Source: Bacteroidia bacterium
Lineage (GTDB): Bacteria > Bacteroidota > Bacteroidia > Bacteroidales > JAPLDU01
Direction of reading: 5' to 3'
NCBI GenBank assembly: GCA_026391255.1
Contig: JAPLDU010000006.1
Coordinates: forward strand, 1 to 61,215
Length of the DNA: 61,215 nucleotides
In this document: in pieces, positions 27,316 to 34,872 of the stretch
Layout of the letters: the number at the start of each line of letters is the position of its first letter
Numbering within the stretch: position 1 is the stretch's first letter
Position numbers and translations under genes: made by a program
The notes under the pieces: model-generated
Databases searched by the model: none
Told to the model about the DNA's origin: nothing
Seen by the model: the letters and a program-made list of their open reading frames with translations, nothing else

Positions 27316-28070
27316 TTTATGCTCTCAAGTATTGAATTTGATTTGTCTTTATAAAAACTGTTACTGGCTGATATTTTTTTGAACTGCTTAACTGCCTGAT
27401 TCATTTTATTGGTTTTCAGGTAGCACAGCCCAAGATACCATTCGGTTTGTTCTAAAAAGAGATTGTCGTTCTGCCAGATCACTGAGTTAAATGACTTTAT
27501 TGCATTCATATATCTGGTAGTTTCCATAAATGAAATACCGGAATAAAAATTACATGCTACATTGGTACTATCATTCATGATGATTTTTTCAAAGAAAGCC
27601 AGAGCGCCTGAGTAATCATGTTTCTGATATTTCTGGAGTGCCTGCACAAATAAATCATTGCACTGAAAATTACCGGAACGAACATTAATAACTACTTCAT
27701 AGGGATCATAGTATTTATGGAATAATTCATCATTCGAGTAAGTATGATTTCGCAAAATTACCACATAAACAGTTCCAACCAGAATTATTATCAATGCTAT
27801 GGTTGCTGCAGCCAGGTACCAACTTCTCAGAAAAGGTCTGTGGGGTATTGGTCTTACTTTTTTGACATTATGTAATGATTTATGAATTGAAGCAAGTTGA
27901 TTTTTCAGAGCTATTACACCATTATCCATAATTGCTTCATCTACCTGTAAATGTAAGGTTATTTCATCGGAAAGATCTTTATTTCCAGGTAATAGTCTTT
28001 TGAAATCTTCCAATTCCTCACCATCTAATTCATTATCAATGAATTTTTCTATTGTTTCAAAATTTTCCAT
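27312..28070 (-). CDS. Anti-sigma-like membrane protein with periplasmic TPR domain
   Basis: A 252-residue protein with a cytoplasmic N-terminus (about 1-80, FIDNELDGEELEDFKRLL, then basic residues), one membrane segment (about 85-107) and a C-terminal TPR domain (about 140-250: ALQKYQKHDYSGALAFFEK, GLCYLKTNKMNQAVKQFKK). By the positive-inside rule the TPR part is periplasmic. It lies 235 bp downstream of an ECF sigma gene on the same strand, the usual place of an anti-sigma factor. The N-terminal segment resembles the short helical start of anti-sigma proteins, without a zinc-binding motif. The anti-sigma role is inference; it could also be only a TPR scaffold. Confidence 0.72.
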   Translation of the reverse strand: MENFETIEKFIDNELDGEELEDFKRLLPGNKDLSDEITLHLQVDEAIMDNGVIALKNQLASIHKSLHNVKKVRPIPHRPFLRSWYLAAATIALIIILVGTVYVVILRNHTYSNDELFHKYYDPYEVVINVRSGNFQCNDLFVQALQKYQKHDYSGALAFFEKIIMNDSTNVACNFYSGISFMETTRYMNAIKSFNSVIWQNDNLFLEQTEWYLGLCYLKTNKMNQAVKQFKKISASNSFYKDKSNSILESIN

Positions 28071-28305
28071 TTTATCTGATTCCTTTTATAATTGTAAATC
28101 TTATTATGTTTTTAATGTTCTCAGTCGTTAATATAATATAAATATTTATTAATATTGTTTCAAATATTTATTAAACGATAATAAATAATTCGTCAATAAT
28201 TATCAATAATAATGTACCACTAATATAATATATACCCTACACTATTTTTACAATATTTTTATTATATTTTATTGTCTTGTCTCTTGTCTAAATTCTATTA
28301 ATATT

Positions 28306-28872
28306 TTATAATTGTCTGAATCTTATATCGTTTCTAATATTTTCAATCAATTTCTCCTTGCATTGATACTTTCTTTTTTTTGTATACTTTTCAGTCTTCA
28401 GACCCAGCTGATCAGCTATTGTTTTTAAAGGTACCTTTTCAAGGAACATCGTTAGTATTTCTTTACATTCTATACTAAGTCTCTCAAAATGAAATCTATA
28501 CAAATCGTATTTTTCATTTTCACGACTAATTTCATTCAGGTCATCTGCTAATTCCACCAATGACTGATCCCCTAATTTTTCTTCAGTTTTTATCCTCCTG
28601 TTTTCAAGTTGTTTTAGCCACAATAACCTGCTTACTGAAAAAAGATAAGCCTGAAAACTGCATGTAAGAACAAGAACGTCTTTATTAACTTTTTTGAAAA
28701 TAACAATCAAAGCCTCCTGAAAAATATCTCTGGCATCGTCTTCGTCTCCGCAATTTTTTAAAATGTAATTTTTAATCTGAAGAAAGTAATTTTCATAAAC
28801 ATATACCAGTACAATGTTATTCCTGGTTTTAATTCCATCTAAAATTTCTTCTACACTGTAATTTACTTTCAT
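28306..28872 (-). CDS. ECF-type RNA polymerase sigma factor
   Basis: A 188-residue sigma-70 family protein with region 2 (about 20-95: GDEDDARDIFQEALIVIFKK) and region 4 (about 125-180: LSIECKEILTMFLEKVPLKTIADQLGL). It would direct RNA polymerase to a small gene set. Codon use and the AT-rich surroundings match the neighbouring island genes. Just upstream is the bipartite motif also found before the double-glycine peptides, which suggests self-activation and control of the peptides. If that motif is the promoter, transcription would begin at or very near the ATG, so the mRNA would be nearly leaderless. The TPR anti-sigma-like gene follows. Confidence 0.88.
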   Translation of the reverse strand: MKVNYSVEEILDGIKTRNNIVLVYVYENYFLQIKNYILKNCGDEDDARDIFQEALIVIFKKVNKDVLVLTCSFQAYLFSVSRLLWLKQLENRRIKTEEKLGDQSLVELADDLNEISRENEKYDLYRFHFERLSIECKEILTMFLEKVPLKTIADQLGLKTEKYTKKRKYQCKEKLIENIRNDIRFRQL

Positions 28873-28875
28873 ATA

Positions 28876-28904
28876 TATATTCCTTTTTTAAGCAAAAGGT
28901 AACC
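28876..28904 (-). promoter_or_regulatory. Bipartite motif upstream of the ECF sigma gene
   Basis: Minus strand: GGTTACCTTTT, 10 nt, GGAATATA, with spacing identical to the copy at 23719-23747. The sequence just beyond also forms the palindrome GTTACCATGGTAAC (28899-28912 region). It is a candidate ECF promoter or operator. Confidence 0.6.
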
Positions 28905-29140
28905 ATGGTAACTTAAAAATTTTTAAAAATATAAAATTCAAATGAATAATGATCTGATTATAATGATTTGCGATATGACTGGTTTTCTGTTGCCAACTTA
29001 AATAAAGATGAATACCCCTGACACAATTGATATTAATCTTATAATGAGTTAGTTAATATCAGATGAATTTGGAAGTAGTAGTTACATAGGATGATTTACC
29101 TGCCAGATTGGCTGTATAAGGCTATATACATTATGTCCGG

Positions 29141-29183
29141 AAAACAACAATGCCGGATATTTTACGTCCGGCATTGTTGGAAA
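29141..29183 (-). terminator. Strong hairpin terminator after the PKD/anti-sigma-like gene
   Basis: Arms CAACAATGCCGGA (29145-29157) and TCCGGCATTGTTG (29167-29179) are perfect over 13 nt with a 9-nt loop; a GTTGTTTTCC tail follows on the minus strand. It lies about 45 nt past the stop of the 29224-30498 gene. The remaining 28905-29140 gap shows nothing else. Confidence 0.75.
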
Positions 29184-29223
29184 TATGCTGATTTTTTAAT
29201 TTAAATGCTAAATATTTTCCAAG

Positions 29224-30498
29224 TTAATTTCTGAATAAGCTGACATTCCCCATTTTACTATCAGTATTTCCAAATTTGTCGGTAGATATGAGTTTCCAAA
29301 TATATACGCCAGGTTCAGCTGGCTGATTGCTGCCCTGTATTTTTCCGTCCCATGGCCTGATTGGATCAGACGTTGTATATATCAACAAGCCCTGTTTGTT
29401 GTATATGTTCATTGTAATATGGAAATCTGACAGATTTTCACCGGTAGGACCAAAAACATCATTGTTTCCATCCCCATTTGGTGAAAATGCATTTGGCATG
29501 TAAATGGTGTGCTGAGCTTCAAAATGGATGACTTTACTTACTTTATCAAAGCAACTATTTGAATTATATGCAATCAGATCAACAACATAATTTCCATTTC
29601 TGAGAAATTCATAGTGAGATATAGATTCACCTGAAAATTCATCTCCATTCATTAACCACCGGTAATGATCGGCATCATTATGTACAGGCCGGAAATTGTA
29701 AGTGTTGCCGGAATTCTCATAATTAAAATCAGCATCGGGTGTTTCCAGCACATTGATGATGTTCTTTTTTTGGTTGCTGGTTTCTTTATTAGATTTAAAA
29801 TATCTTAAGGTCAGTTTTATATCAAAAGATCCCGGTTTTGTAAATTTATGCATCGGGTTAATTTCTGTTGAAAATTCTCCGTCGCTAAACTGCCACAGAT
29901 AAAAAATAGTATCGTTTTTGACAGAAGGATTGCAGGTTACCGATAATGGAGCGCATCCACTGTAAATACTCACATTAAACTCAGCATCGGGTATTAATGA
30001 AATGCTCTGATCGTTACTCTTCATTGTTCTTATTAGCTTAGATTCAACTGGCCCGGTCTCAGGTTTATTTAATATGTTATTCTGAATATTATTGTATGCA
30101 ATCATTGATGCAGGTTGAACTTTTTGTACAGATAATGCGGATTTGGCTGCATTAATCTCAATTGGTGTATTATTCTCAGTCTTTTTTGTAGTGATTTGTA
30201 TATCTGAGGCAGGTGATGAAGGCTTTGATAATGTCTTTGACGGGTTATTTACCGGTGATGTCGAAGTAATGTCTTTTTTGCTGATCAGATGAAATGAAAC
30301 AACAAGAATAGCTGATATGGCAGCGATCATAGCCAATTTATAAGAGGTGCGGGATAAAAGCCTTGACAATAGCGTACCGTTTTTCGGCAGGTTCCTTTCA
30401 AGTCTCAACCAGTCATTGTGGTTATAAGGATAGTCCAATGAATCCAGCCGTTCCCGCAATATCTCTCCTAAATCCTTATCTGTCAAGTTTGTTCTCAT
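29224..30498 (-). CDS. Anti-sigma-like membrane protein with PKD domains and gliding-type C-terminal domain
   Basis: A 424-residue protein that lacks an N-terminal signal peptide. It begins with a cytoplasmic segment (1-50, DKDLGEILRERLDSLDYPYN), then has one membrane segment (about 53-73), a low-complexity linker, two PKD-like domains (about 155-235 with FYLWQFSDGEFS, and about 240-320), and a gliding motility-associated C-terminal domain (about 325-424: MPNAFSPNGDGNNDVFG, IYNKQGLLIY, PWDGK, GVYIWKL). The N-terminus overlaps the sigma gene by 23 bp, as anti-sigma genes often do. A gliding/T9SS-type C-terminal domain on an inner-membrane anti-sigma-like protein is unusual, because sorting through T9SS needs Sec export first. 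It may serve as a periplasmic sensor. Confidence 0.82.
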   Translation of the reverse strand: MRTNLTDKDLGEILRERLDSLDYPYNHNDWLRLERNLPKNGTLLSRLLSRTSYKLAMIAAISAILVVSFHLISKKDITSTSPVNNPSKTLSKPSSPASDIQITTKKTENNTPIEINAAKSALSVQKVQPASMIAYNNIQNNILNKPETGPVESKLIRTMKSNDQSISLIPDAEFNVSIYSGCAPLSVTCNPSVKNDTIFYLWQFSDGEFSTEINPMHKFTKPGSFDIKLTLRYFKSNKETSNQKKNIINVLETPDADFNYENSGNTYNFRPVHNDADHYRWLMNGDEFSGESISHYEFLRNGNYVVDLIAYNSNSCFDKVSKVIHFEAQHTIYMPNAFSPNGDGNNDVFGPTGENLSDFHITMNIYNKQGLLIYTTSDPIRPWDGKIQGSNQPAEPGVYIWKLISTDKFGNTDSKMGNVSLFRN

Positions 30499-31066
30499 AT
30501 TTTTTATAAGATTCTCTTAATTTCATTTTAGCTTTTGCAAGGTTTGATTTTGAAGTTCCAATATTAATTCCAAGTATTTGCGCTATTTCTTTATGTGTGT
30601 AATTTTCAATAACATACATATTAAAAACCGTTCTGTAAGCAGGGCTGAGTTGCTGGATGAGCTTAAGTAACAACTCGGCTTTGATTGAAACAAGCACTTC
30701 ATTCTCTGCATCGTCTTCATTGTCAGTCTCTATACTATCAAATAAATTTTCATTGTCAGATCTGACGAAGGTTTCCTTTCTTTTTCTAACATGGTCAATG
30801 GCATTGTTCACCATGATCCTTCTCACCCAGCCTTCCAGTGATCCTTCGTTTTTAAATCCTTTTAACTTATTGAATATCTTAATAAAACCATCATGTAATA
30901 AATCTTTTGCGTCTTCGGTATCAGTTGCATAACGCATACAAATACCCATCATTTTGTTGTAAAATGCTTTATAGAATTCTTGCTGACTAACCCTGTCCCC
31001 GTTGATACAATTACTAACAAGCCTTTCAACATCTGCTTTATTTGAAAAATCTATTTGACTATTCAC
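30476..31066 (-). CDS. ECF-type RNA polymerase sigma factor (second)
   Basis: A 196-residue sigma-70 family protein with region 2 (about 25-95: MRYATDTEDAKDLLHDGFIKIF, here as TDTEDAKDLLHDGFI; then EGWVRRIMVNNAIDHVRKRK) and region 4 (about 130-185: LSPAYRTVFNMYVIENYTHKEI, here as AYRTVFNMYVIENYTHKEI, followed by AQILGINIGTSKSNL). It belongs to the common Bacteroidota ECF group paired with membrane anti-sigma proteins. Its 3' end overlaps the PKD protein gene. A good ECF-type promoter lies directly upstream (31076-31103), suggesting autoregulation. Confidence 0.93.
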   Translation of the reverse strand: MNSQIDFSNKADVERLVSNCINGDRVSQQEFYKAFYNKMMGICMRYATDTEDAKDLLHDGFIKIFNKLKGFKNEGSLEGWVRRIMVNNAIDHVRKRKETFVRSDNENLFDSIETDNEDDAENEVLVSIKAELLLKLIQQLSPAYRTVFNMYVIENYTHKEIAQILGINIGTSKSNLAKAKMKLRESYKKYENKLDR

Positions 31067-31075
31067 AACGATAAA

Positions 31076-31103
31076 AAGACGGAGGGTAAAACAATAAGTT
31101 GCC
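31076..31103 (-). promoter_or_regulatory. ECF-type promoter of the second sigma gene
   Basis: Minus strand: GGCAACTT, 14 nt, CGTCTT. This fits the classic ECF form (GGAACTT-like -35, CGTC -10). The predicted start of transcription is only a few nt before the ATG at 31066, which gives a very short leader. Confidence 0.6.
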
Positions 31104-31120
31104 TGTAATGAAAAATCTGT

Positions 31121-32200
31121 TCAATTAAGGATGTTTTTTTTATTCAGGGCTGCCTGGTAGCGTCGGGCATTTCTGGCATGTTCCGCAGCGTTCCTGGCAA
31201 ATATGTGATATCCGGAGAAATCATCCTTTGCGCAGAAATATAAGTAGTTATGTTTTTCGTAATTAAGCACGGATTCAATAGATGCTATCCCCGGAAAAGA
31301 AATGGGTCCGGGTGGCAGTCCTGAATATTTATAGGTATTGTAGGGCGAATTAATATTCAGATGCTTTTTAAGAATACGATGCAGGCTGAAATCCTGCCAG
31401 GCAAATTTTACTGTTGGGTCTGCTTCCAACTTCATTCCCTTATTGAGCCGGTTAATATAAACTCCTGCAATGCCGGCTTTTTCTTCATTTTTATTCGTTT
31501 CTTCTTCAACGATTGAAGCCAGTATGCTTACCTGTACCGGTGAAAGTCCGGCTTCTGAGGCCAAAGTTAACCTGGTGTCATTCCAGAACTTATGGTATTC
31601 TTTACTCATCCTGTCGAAAAATTCTGATGCCGAAGTATTCCAGTAAAATTCATAAGTATTGGGGATAAACATAGCAGGGAACGAATAGCAGTCAAAACCG
31701 TATAATAATGCAATACTGTCGTTATTCAATAAATTAATGACAGAAATGGAATCAGCTTCTAATTGTTGGGATATTCTTTCTGCAAACTGTTCTTTGGTCT
31801 TCAGGCAATTAAAAATCAGTTTCACCGGTTCCTGGGCGCCGGACCTTAAATGATTAAGCAGTTCATTATTTGACATTCCATTGGTAATCTTGTATTTGCC
31901 CGGATGAATATGATTCTTGTAATTTTTCTTATTGGCTACCCAAATAAATGATTCAATATCAATAAGAACATCTTTCTGAATTATTTCTGCAAGAATCTGG
32001 TTGTAGCCAAAGCCCGTCTGAATATAAAGATAATCTGACTCATTGGAATTCAGATGTATATTGGTACCATATACTTTATTGTAGTAGCGGTATGCAACCA
32101 GCCCGCATATAAATATGGCAATAAGCACGGTAAATCTGATCACAGCAGGGGATAAGTAGTTATTTTTTGTCTTTTTCCTTCTGACTGAGGTAACCATCAA
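31121..32200 (-). CDS. mltG: Endolytic murein transglycosylase
   Basis: An inner-membrane lytic transglycosylase that cuts growing glycan strands and so helps to end their extension. The 359-residue protein has a short cytoplasmic N-terminus rich in Lys/Arg, a membrane segment (about 22-42), a LysM-like region and a YceG catalytic domain. The catalytic Glu is about residue 232 in ASIVEEETNK. The conserved KLEADPTVKFA, NSPYNTYKYSGLPPGPI and FCAKDDFSGYHIFA motifs follow. Length and motif order are normal. It lies downstream of the sigma pair only by orientation; it runs as a separate unit, divergent from the head-GIN gene 44 bp away. Confidence 0.94.
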   Translation of the reverse strand: MMVTSVRRKKTKNNYLSPAVIRFTVLIAIFICGLVAYRYYNKVYGTNIHLNSNESDYLYIQTGFGYNQILAEIIQKDVLIDIESFIWVANKKNYKNHIHPGKYKITNGMSNNELLNHLRSGAQEPVKLIFNCLKTKEQFAERISQQLEADSISVINLLNNDSIALLYGFDCYSFPAMFIPNTYEFYWNTSASEFFDRMSKEYHKFWNDTRLTLASEAGLSPVQVSILASIVEEETNKNEEKAGIAGVYINRLNKGMKLEADPTVKFAWQDFSLHRILKKHLNINSPYNTYKYSGLPPGPISFPGIASIESVLNYEKHNYLYFCAKDDFSGYHIFARNAAEHARNARRYQAALNKKNILN

Positions 32201-32244
32201 TGCACCTTTTAAATTATTTCAATAATAATGCTTTAATTTGAATT

Positions 32245-33015
32245 ATGATCTTCAGCAATTTTTTTATACTGTCATTTATTTACCGGAAGACAATTTTTCC
32301 TTTCATTATTATATTAACAGTGTTTAGCTTGTTATATTCATGTAATACTGAGAGATGCTTAAAAAGTACCGGCAGAATAATATCTGTTGAACGTGACCCT
32401 GAACATTTTACCGAACTTGAGATTAACGATGTATTTGATGTTTATATTTCACAATCTCAGGAGGACAAGATAATAATTGAAGGTGGGGAACATCTCATTC
32501 CGGATATAGAAACGACGGTAAAAGATAAAAAGTTAGTTATCAGTAATAATAATGATTGTAGTTGGCTGAGAGAGTACAAAAGGATAAAAATAACGATTTA
32601 TACCGATAGTCTGACAACAATAAATCTGAATGGTCAGTCAGATATTTATTCTTCTGACACCCTGAAACAATGGATAGTAACGATTGCTGTCAATTCAGGT
32701 ATTTCAAAGATCAATTTGTTAATTAACTGCCATGAGTTGCATTTTGACCTTAATGGTGGCACCGGTGAGTATTCTTTTAATGGTAAAGCAGGGCTTGCCT
32801 ATTTTTACCTGATGGGAACAGGTGTTTTACTTAGTGACAGCCTGGTAACCGGATACAATTTTATTACCAGTAATACCACTGGAGATTGCAGGATAAATGC
32901 ACAAAAGCTTATAAATGCTCAGATTGAAAACAGGGGAGATATTTATTATAAAGGATCTCCTCCAAATATTGAAACGGTAATTTCGGGACTGGGACATCTT
33001 ATCAAAGTCGATTGA
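32245..33015 (+). CDS. Head-GIN / DUF2807 domain lipoprotein
   Basis: A 256-residue envelope protein with an N-terminal membrane-targeting stretch and a lipobox-like LLYSCNTE (Cys33). The rest is a DUF2807 (putative auto-transporter adhesin, head-GIN) beta-helix: alternating short strands with FTELEINDVFDVYISQ, INLNGQSDIYS and a C-terminal GSPPNIETVISGLGHL, the usual family ending. Function is not known for the family. It is divergent from mltG, and downstream are heptamer and nonamer arrays. The longer N-terminus before the lipobox may mean that a later ATG is used. Confidence 0.85.
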   Translation: MIFSNFFILSFIYRKTIFPFIIILTVFSLLYSCNTERCLKSTGRIISVERDPEHFTELEINDVFDVYISQSQEDKIIIEGGEHLIPDIETTVKDKKLVISNNNDCSWLREYKRIKITIYTDSLTTINLNGQSDIYSSDTLKQWIVTIAVNSGISKINLLINCHELHFDLNGGTGEYSFNGKAGLAYFYLMGTGVLLSDSLVTGYNFITSNTTGDCRINAQKLINAQIENRGDIYYKGSPPNIETVISGLGHLIKVD

Positions 33016-33028
33016 ATTAAGGGTTACA

Positions 33029-33192
33029 AGTATGAGTGATGAGTGATGAGCGATGAGCGATGAGTGATGAGTGATGAGTGATGAGTGATGAGTGATGAGC
33101 GATGAGTATCAGAATTTGTGACTTGTGACGTTCATGACGTTCATGACGCTTATGACATTCATGACTTTCATGACCTTCATGACGCTCATGAC
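33029..33192. repeat. Heptamer (GAGTGAT/GAGCGAT) and nonamer (CATGACGTT) arrays
   Basis: About eleven 7-bp units at 33029-33104, then 9-bp CATGACGYT-type units at about 33120-33192. This is the first heptamer/nonamer array after the 14.7-kb stretch that lacks them. Confidence 0.88.
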
Positions 33193-33226
33193 TAACCACT
33201 TAACATCCTGAATAGTTACAGTATTG

Positions 33227-34075
33227 TTAATCAAAAAATGTATAGGAATAAACTGAAGTAGTGCTATGATCTGTTTCTTCTATCAGAAAGTTCTGATCAT
33301 CATATTTTGAAATAAGTTCGTATTCAAGAACTCCACTGGAATTAAAGCGTTGTTCAGTTTTCATGAGTTCCTCATCGTCGAATAAATATTTGATCAGATA
33401 TGAATTACCTATCTGCTGCTCAATCAGCTTATTATTTTCATTGTAGGTGTTAACTATCTTATTAACAATCTCTTTTTTGATATTATAGCTGATTTGCCTG
33501 ACTATGTTTCCAAATTCGTCATAGGTGATAATACTTTCCATGATAAAATCACCTTTTTTGCCTGATTCTGTTTGTTTGACAATATTATTTTTATCATCGT
33601 ATTCATTTACGATTCTTTCAATGATACTACCCAATGAATCGTACACCTCTTTCAGGATTAAATGTCCGGATTGCTGATACCTCAGAAATTCTTTTTCTTC
33701 CAATTCACCATCTCCGTCGTACACCAGAATGGTGATTGAATTGTTGTTATCATCTCTTTCATATTTTTTTACGGTGACTGATCCATCAGCAAATGAGGTT
33801 GTAATACTGGTAATATTCTTATTATCATCTCTTTTATAAATAATATGTTCGCTCACTTCCTCTTCTGTGAAGTAATTGATTTCTTCAAGAAGATTCCCGG
33901 CATTGTCGTAAATAGAAACCGTTTTGTGTTCCAGTTCCTCTTCAGAAATATAAGATTTTGAAAGAATGATATTTTCATTACTGTCGTATTCAATATAGGA
34001 TGAGGTATATCCATCCTGAAAATCAGTATCTGAATTAGAATAAGTCCGGGTAGTGATACTTTTTACTTTTTTCAT
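33227..34075 (-). CDS. YD-like repeat protein of unknown function
   Basis: A 282-residue protein without a signal peptide or membrane segment. It is built of about 20-25-residue repeats with YD/YN cores (YDNAGNLLEEINYF, YDSLGSIIERIVNEYDDKNN, YDEFGNIVRQISYN), similar to the beta-sheet units of Rhs/YD and MORN-like YwqK proteins. It is very acidic. The start was set at 34075 (MKKVKSITT), because the longer reading from 34132 begins inside a CAATAGG heptamer array. No toxin or immunity partner lies next to it. A structural or binding role is likely; no function can be named. Confidence 0.75.
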   Translation of the reverse strand: MKKVKSITTRTYSNSDTDFQDGYTSSYIEYDSNENIILSKSYISEEELEHKTVSIYDNAGNLLEEINYFTEEEVSEHIIYKRDDNKNITSITTSFADGSVTVKKYERDDNNNSITILVYDGDGELEEKEFLRYQQSGHLILKEVYDSLGSIIERIVNEYDDKNNIVKQTESGKKGDFIMESIITYDEFGNIVRQISYNIKKEIVNKIVNTYNENNKLIEQQIGNSYLIKYLFDDEELMKTEQRFNSSGVLEYELISKYDDQNFLIEETDHSTTSVYSYTFFD

Positions 34076-34115
34076 CGAGATAAAATTTGATTTCTGCAAG
34101 TGCAAAATTATATTA

Positions 34116-34160
34116 AAACAGGCAATAGGCAATAGACATCCGCCGTGGCGGAGGCATTAG
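34116..34160. repeat. CAATAGG heptamers and TCCGCC-GGCGGA palindrome
   Basis: Heptamers at about 34119-34137 directly join the palindrome TCCGCCGTGGCGGA at 34139-34152, then GCATTAG. This is the same association of palindrome and heptamers as at 647, 10366, 40260 and 43141. Confidence 0.8.
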
Positions 34161-34220
34161 TATAATTTTAAGTTAATACTTTAAAGTTAGATATAGGTTT
34201 TTGCTTACAATTCTGCCTAT

Positions 34221-34366
34221 AGTCTGTCCATAATAATCAATATTTGATTAACGAATATCGATTAACGATTTTTGATTTTATCATTAAATCAGATGATTAT
34301 ACTTAAATCATAAATCGTTGATCCTTGTTCTTAAATCAAACAAGAATGACTTTAAAGACAAGCACT
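34221..34366. repeat. MITE-like element, family 1, copy 3 (146 bp)
   Basis: It begins AGTCTGTCCATAATAATCAA and ends TGACTTTAAAGACAAGCACT. The two halves are rough inverted repeats over nearly the full length (TTGATTAACGA against TCGTTGATCC, and so on). It is the most compact copy and defines the family boundaries. Confidence 0.8.
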
Positions 34367-34432
34367 ACCTAATGCCTGACAGTCTGAATAACCGGAATAG
34401 TTACAGTTCAATAATTCTGAAAAGGTCTATAA

Positions 34433-34470
34433 AACAAAAAAGGAGTGTTTCCACTCCTTCTTTGTTTTTT
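34433..34470 (-). terminator. Rho-independent terminator of the Lys/Ala-rich lipoprotein gene
   Basis: AAGGAGTG-tttc-CACTCCTT-like hairpin (34440-34460) with A-run before and T-run after, about 45 nt past the stop on the minus strand. Confidence 0.8.
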
Positions 34471-34512
34471 AAAATCTTTACAGATTTCAGATCTCTAAGC
34501 AAAAATGCTTAA

Positions 34513-34872
34513 TTACTTTGCTGGAACTGGTTTTGCAGCTGGCTTTTTAGCTGGAGCAGCTTTCTTAGCAGCAGGAGCAGCTTTCTTCGGTTCAGCTTTC
34601 TTTACTTCACCTTTCTTCATTTCACCTTTCTTAACAGGTTTCTTTGCTTCAGCAGCTGCTTCAGCTTTCTTAATTGAATCCTGTTTCAGTGAATCGAGTT
34701 TTGCTTTTTCTTTAGCAGCAGCAGCAGCTTTTGCCTGCATTACTTTCTGCGTTGAATCAGCCCTGCGGATTGAATCCTGTTTTGCTTTTTCAGCTTGTTC
34801 CTTTGCGCTGGGACCACATGCAAATAACACTGCGATTAAAGCAGCGAATAAAATTTGTGCTAATCTTTTCAT
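34513..34872 (-). CDS. Small Lys/Ala/Pro-rich lipoprotein
   Basis: A 119-residue lipoprotein: signal peptide with lipobox LFACGPS (Cys19), then a highly charged helical part with repeated KAKQDSIRRADSTQ-like and KLDSLKQDSIKK units, and a C-terminal tail of KKA/PAKK repeats (KKAAPAKKPAAKPVPAK). The tail resembles histone H1-like or peptidoglycan-binding basic tails. It could tether the outer membrane to the wall, but this is inference from composition only. It has its own terminator. The antisense reading frame over the same DNA is an artefact of the biased composition. Confidence 0.8.
   Translation of the reverse strand: MKRLAQILFAALIAVLFACGPSAKEQAEKAKQDSIRRADSTQKVMQAKAAAAAKEKAKLDSLKQDSIKKAEAAAEAKKPVKKGEMKKGEVKKAEPKKAAPAAKKAAPAKKPAAKPVPAK

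Noticed and set aside
33017-33199. 60-residue His/Glu-rich frame (HERHE repeats)
   Set aside because: It lies wholly in heptamer and nonamer arrays.
33227-34132. Rhs/polymorphic toxin
   Set aside because: The YD-like repeats are short, the protein has no signal or C-terminal toxin domain, and no immunity gene follows.
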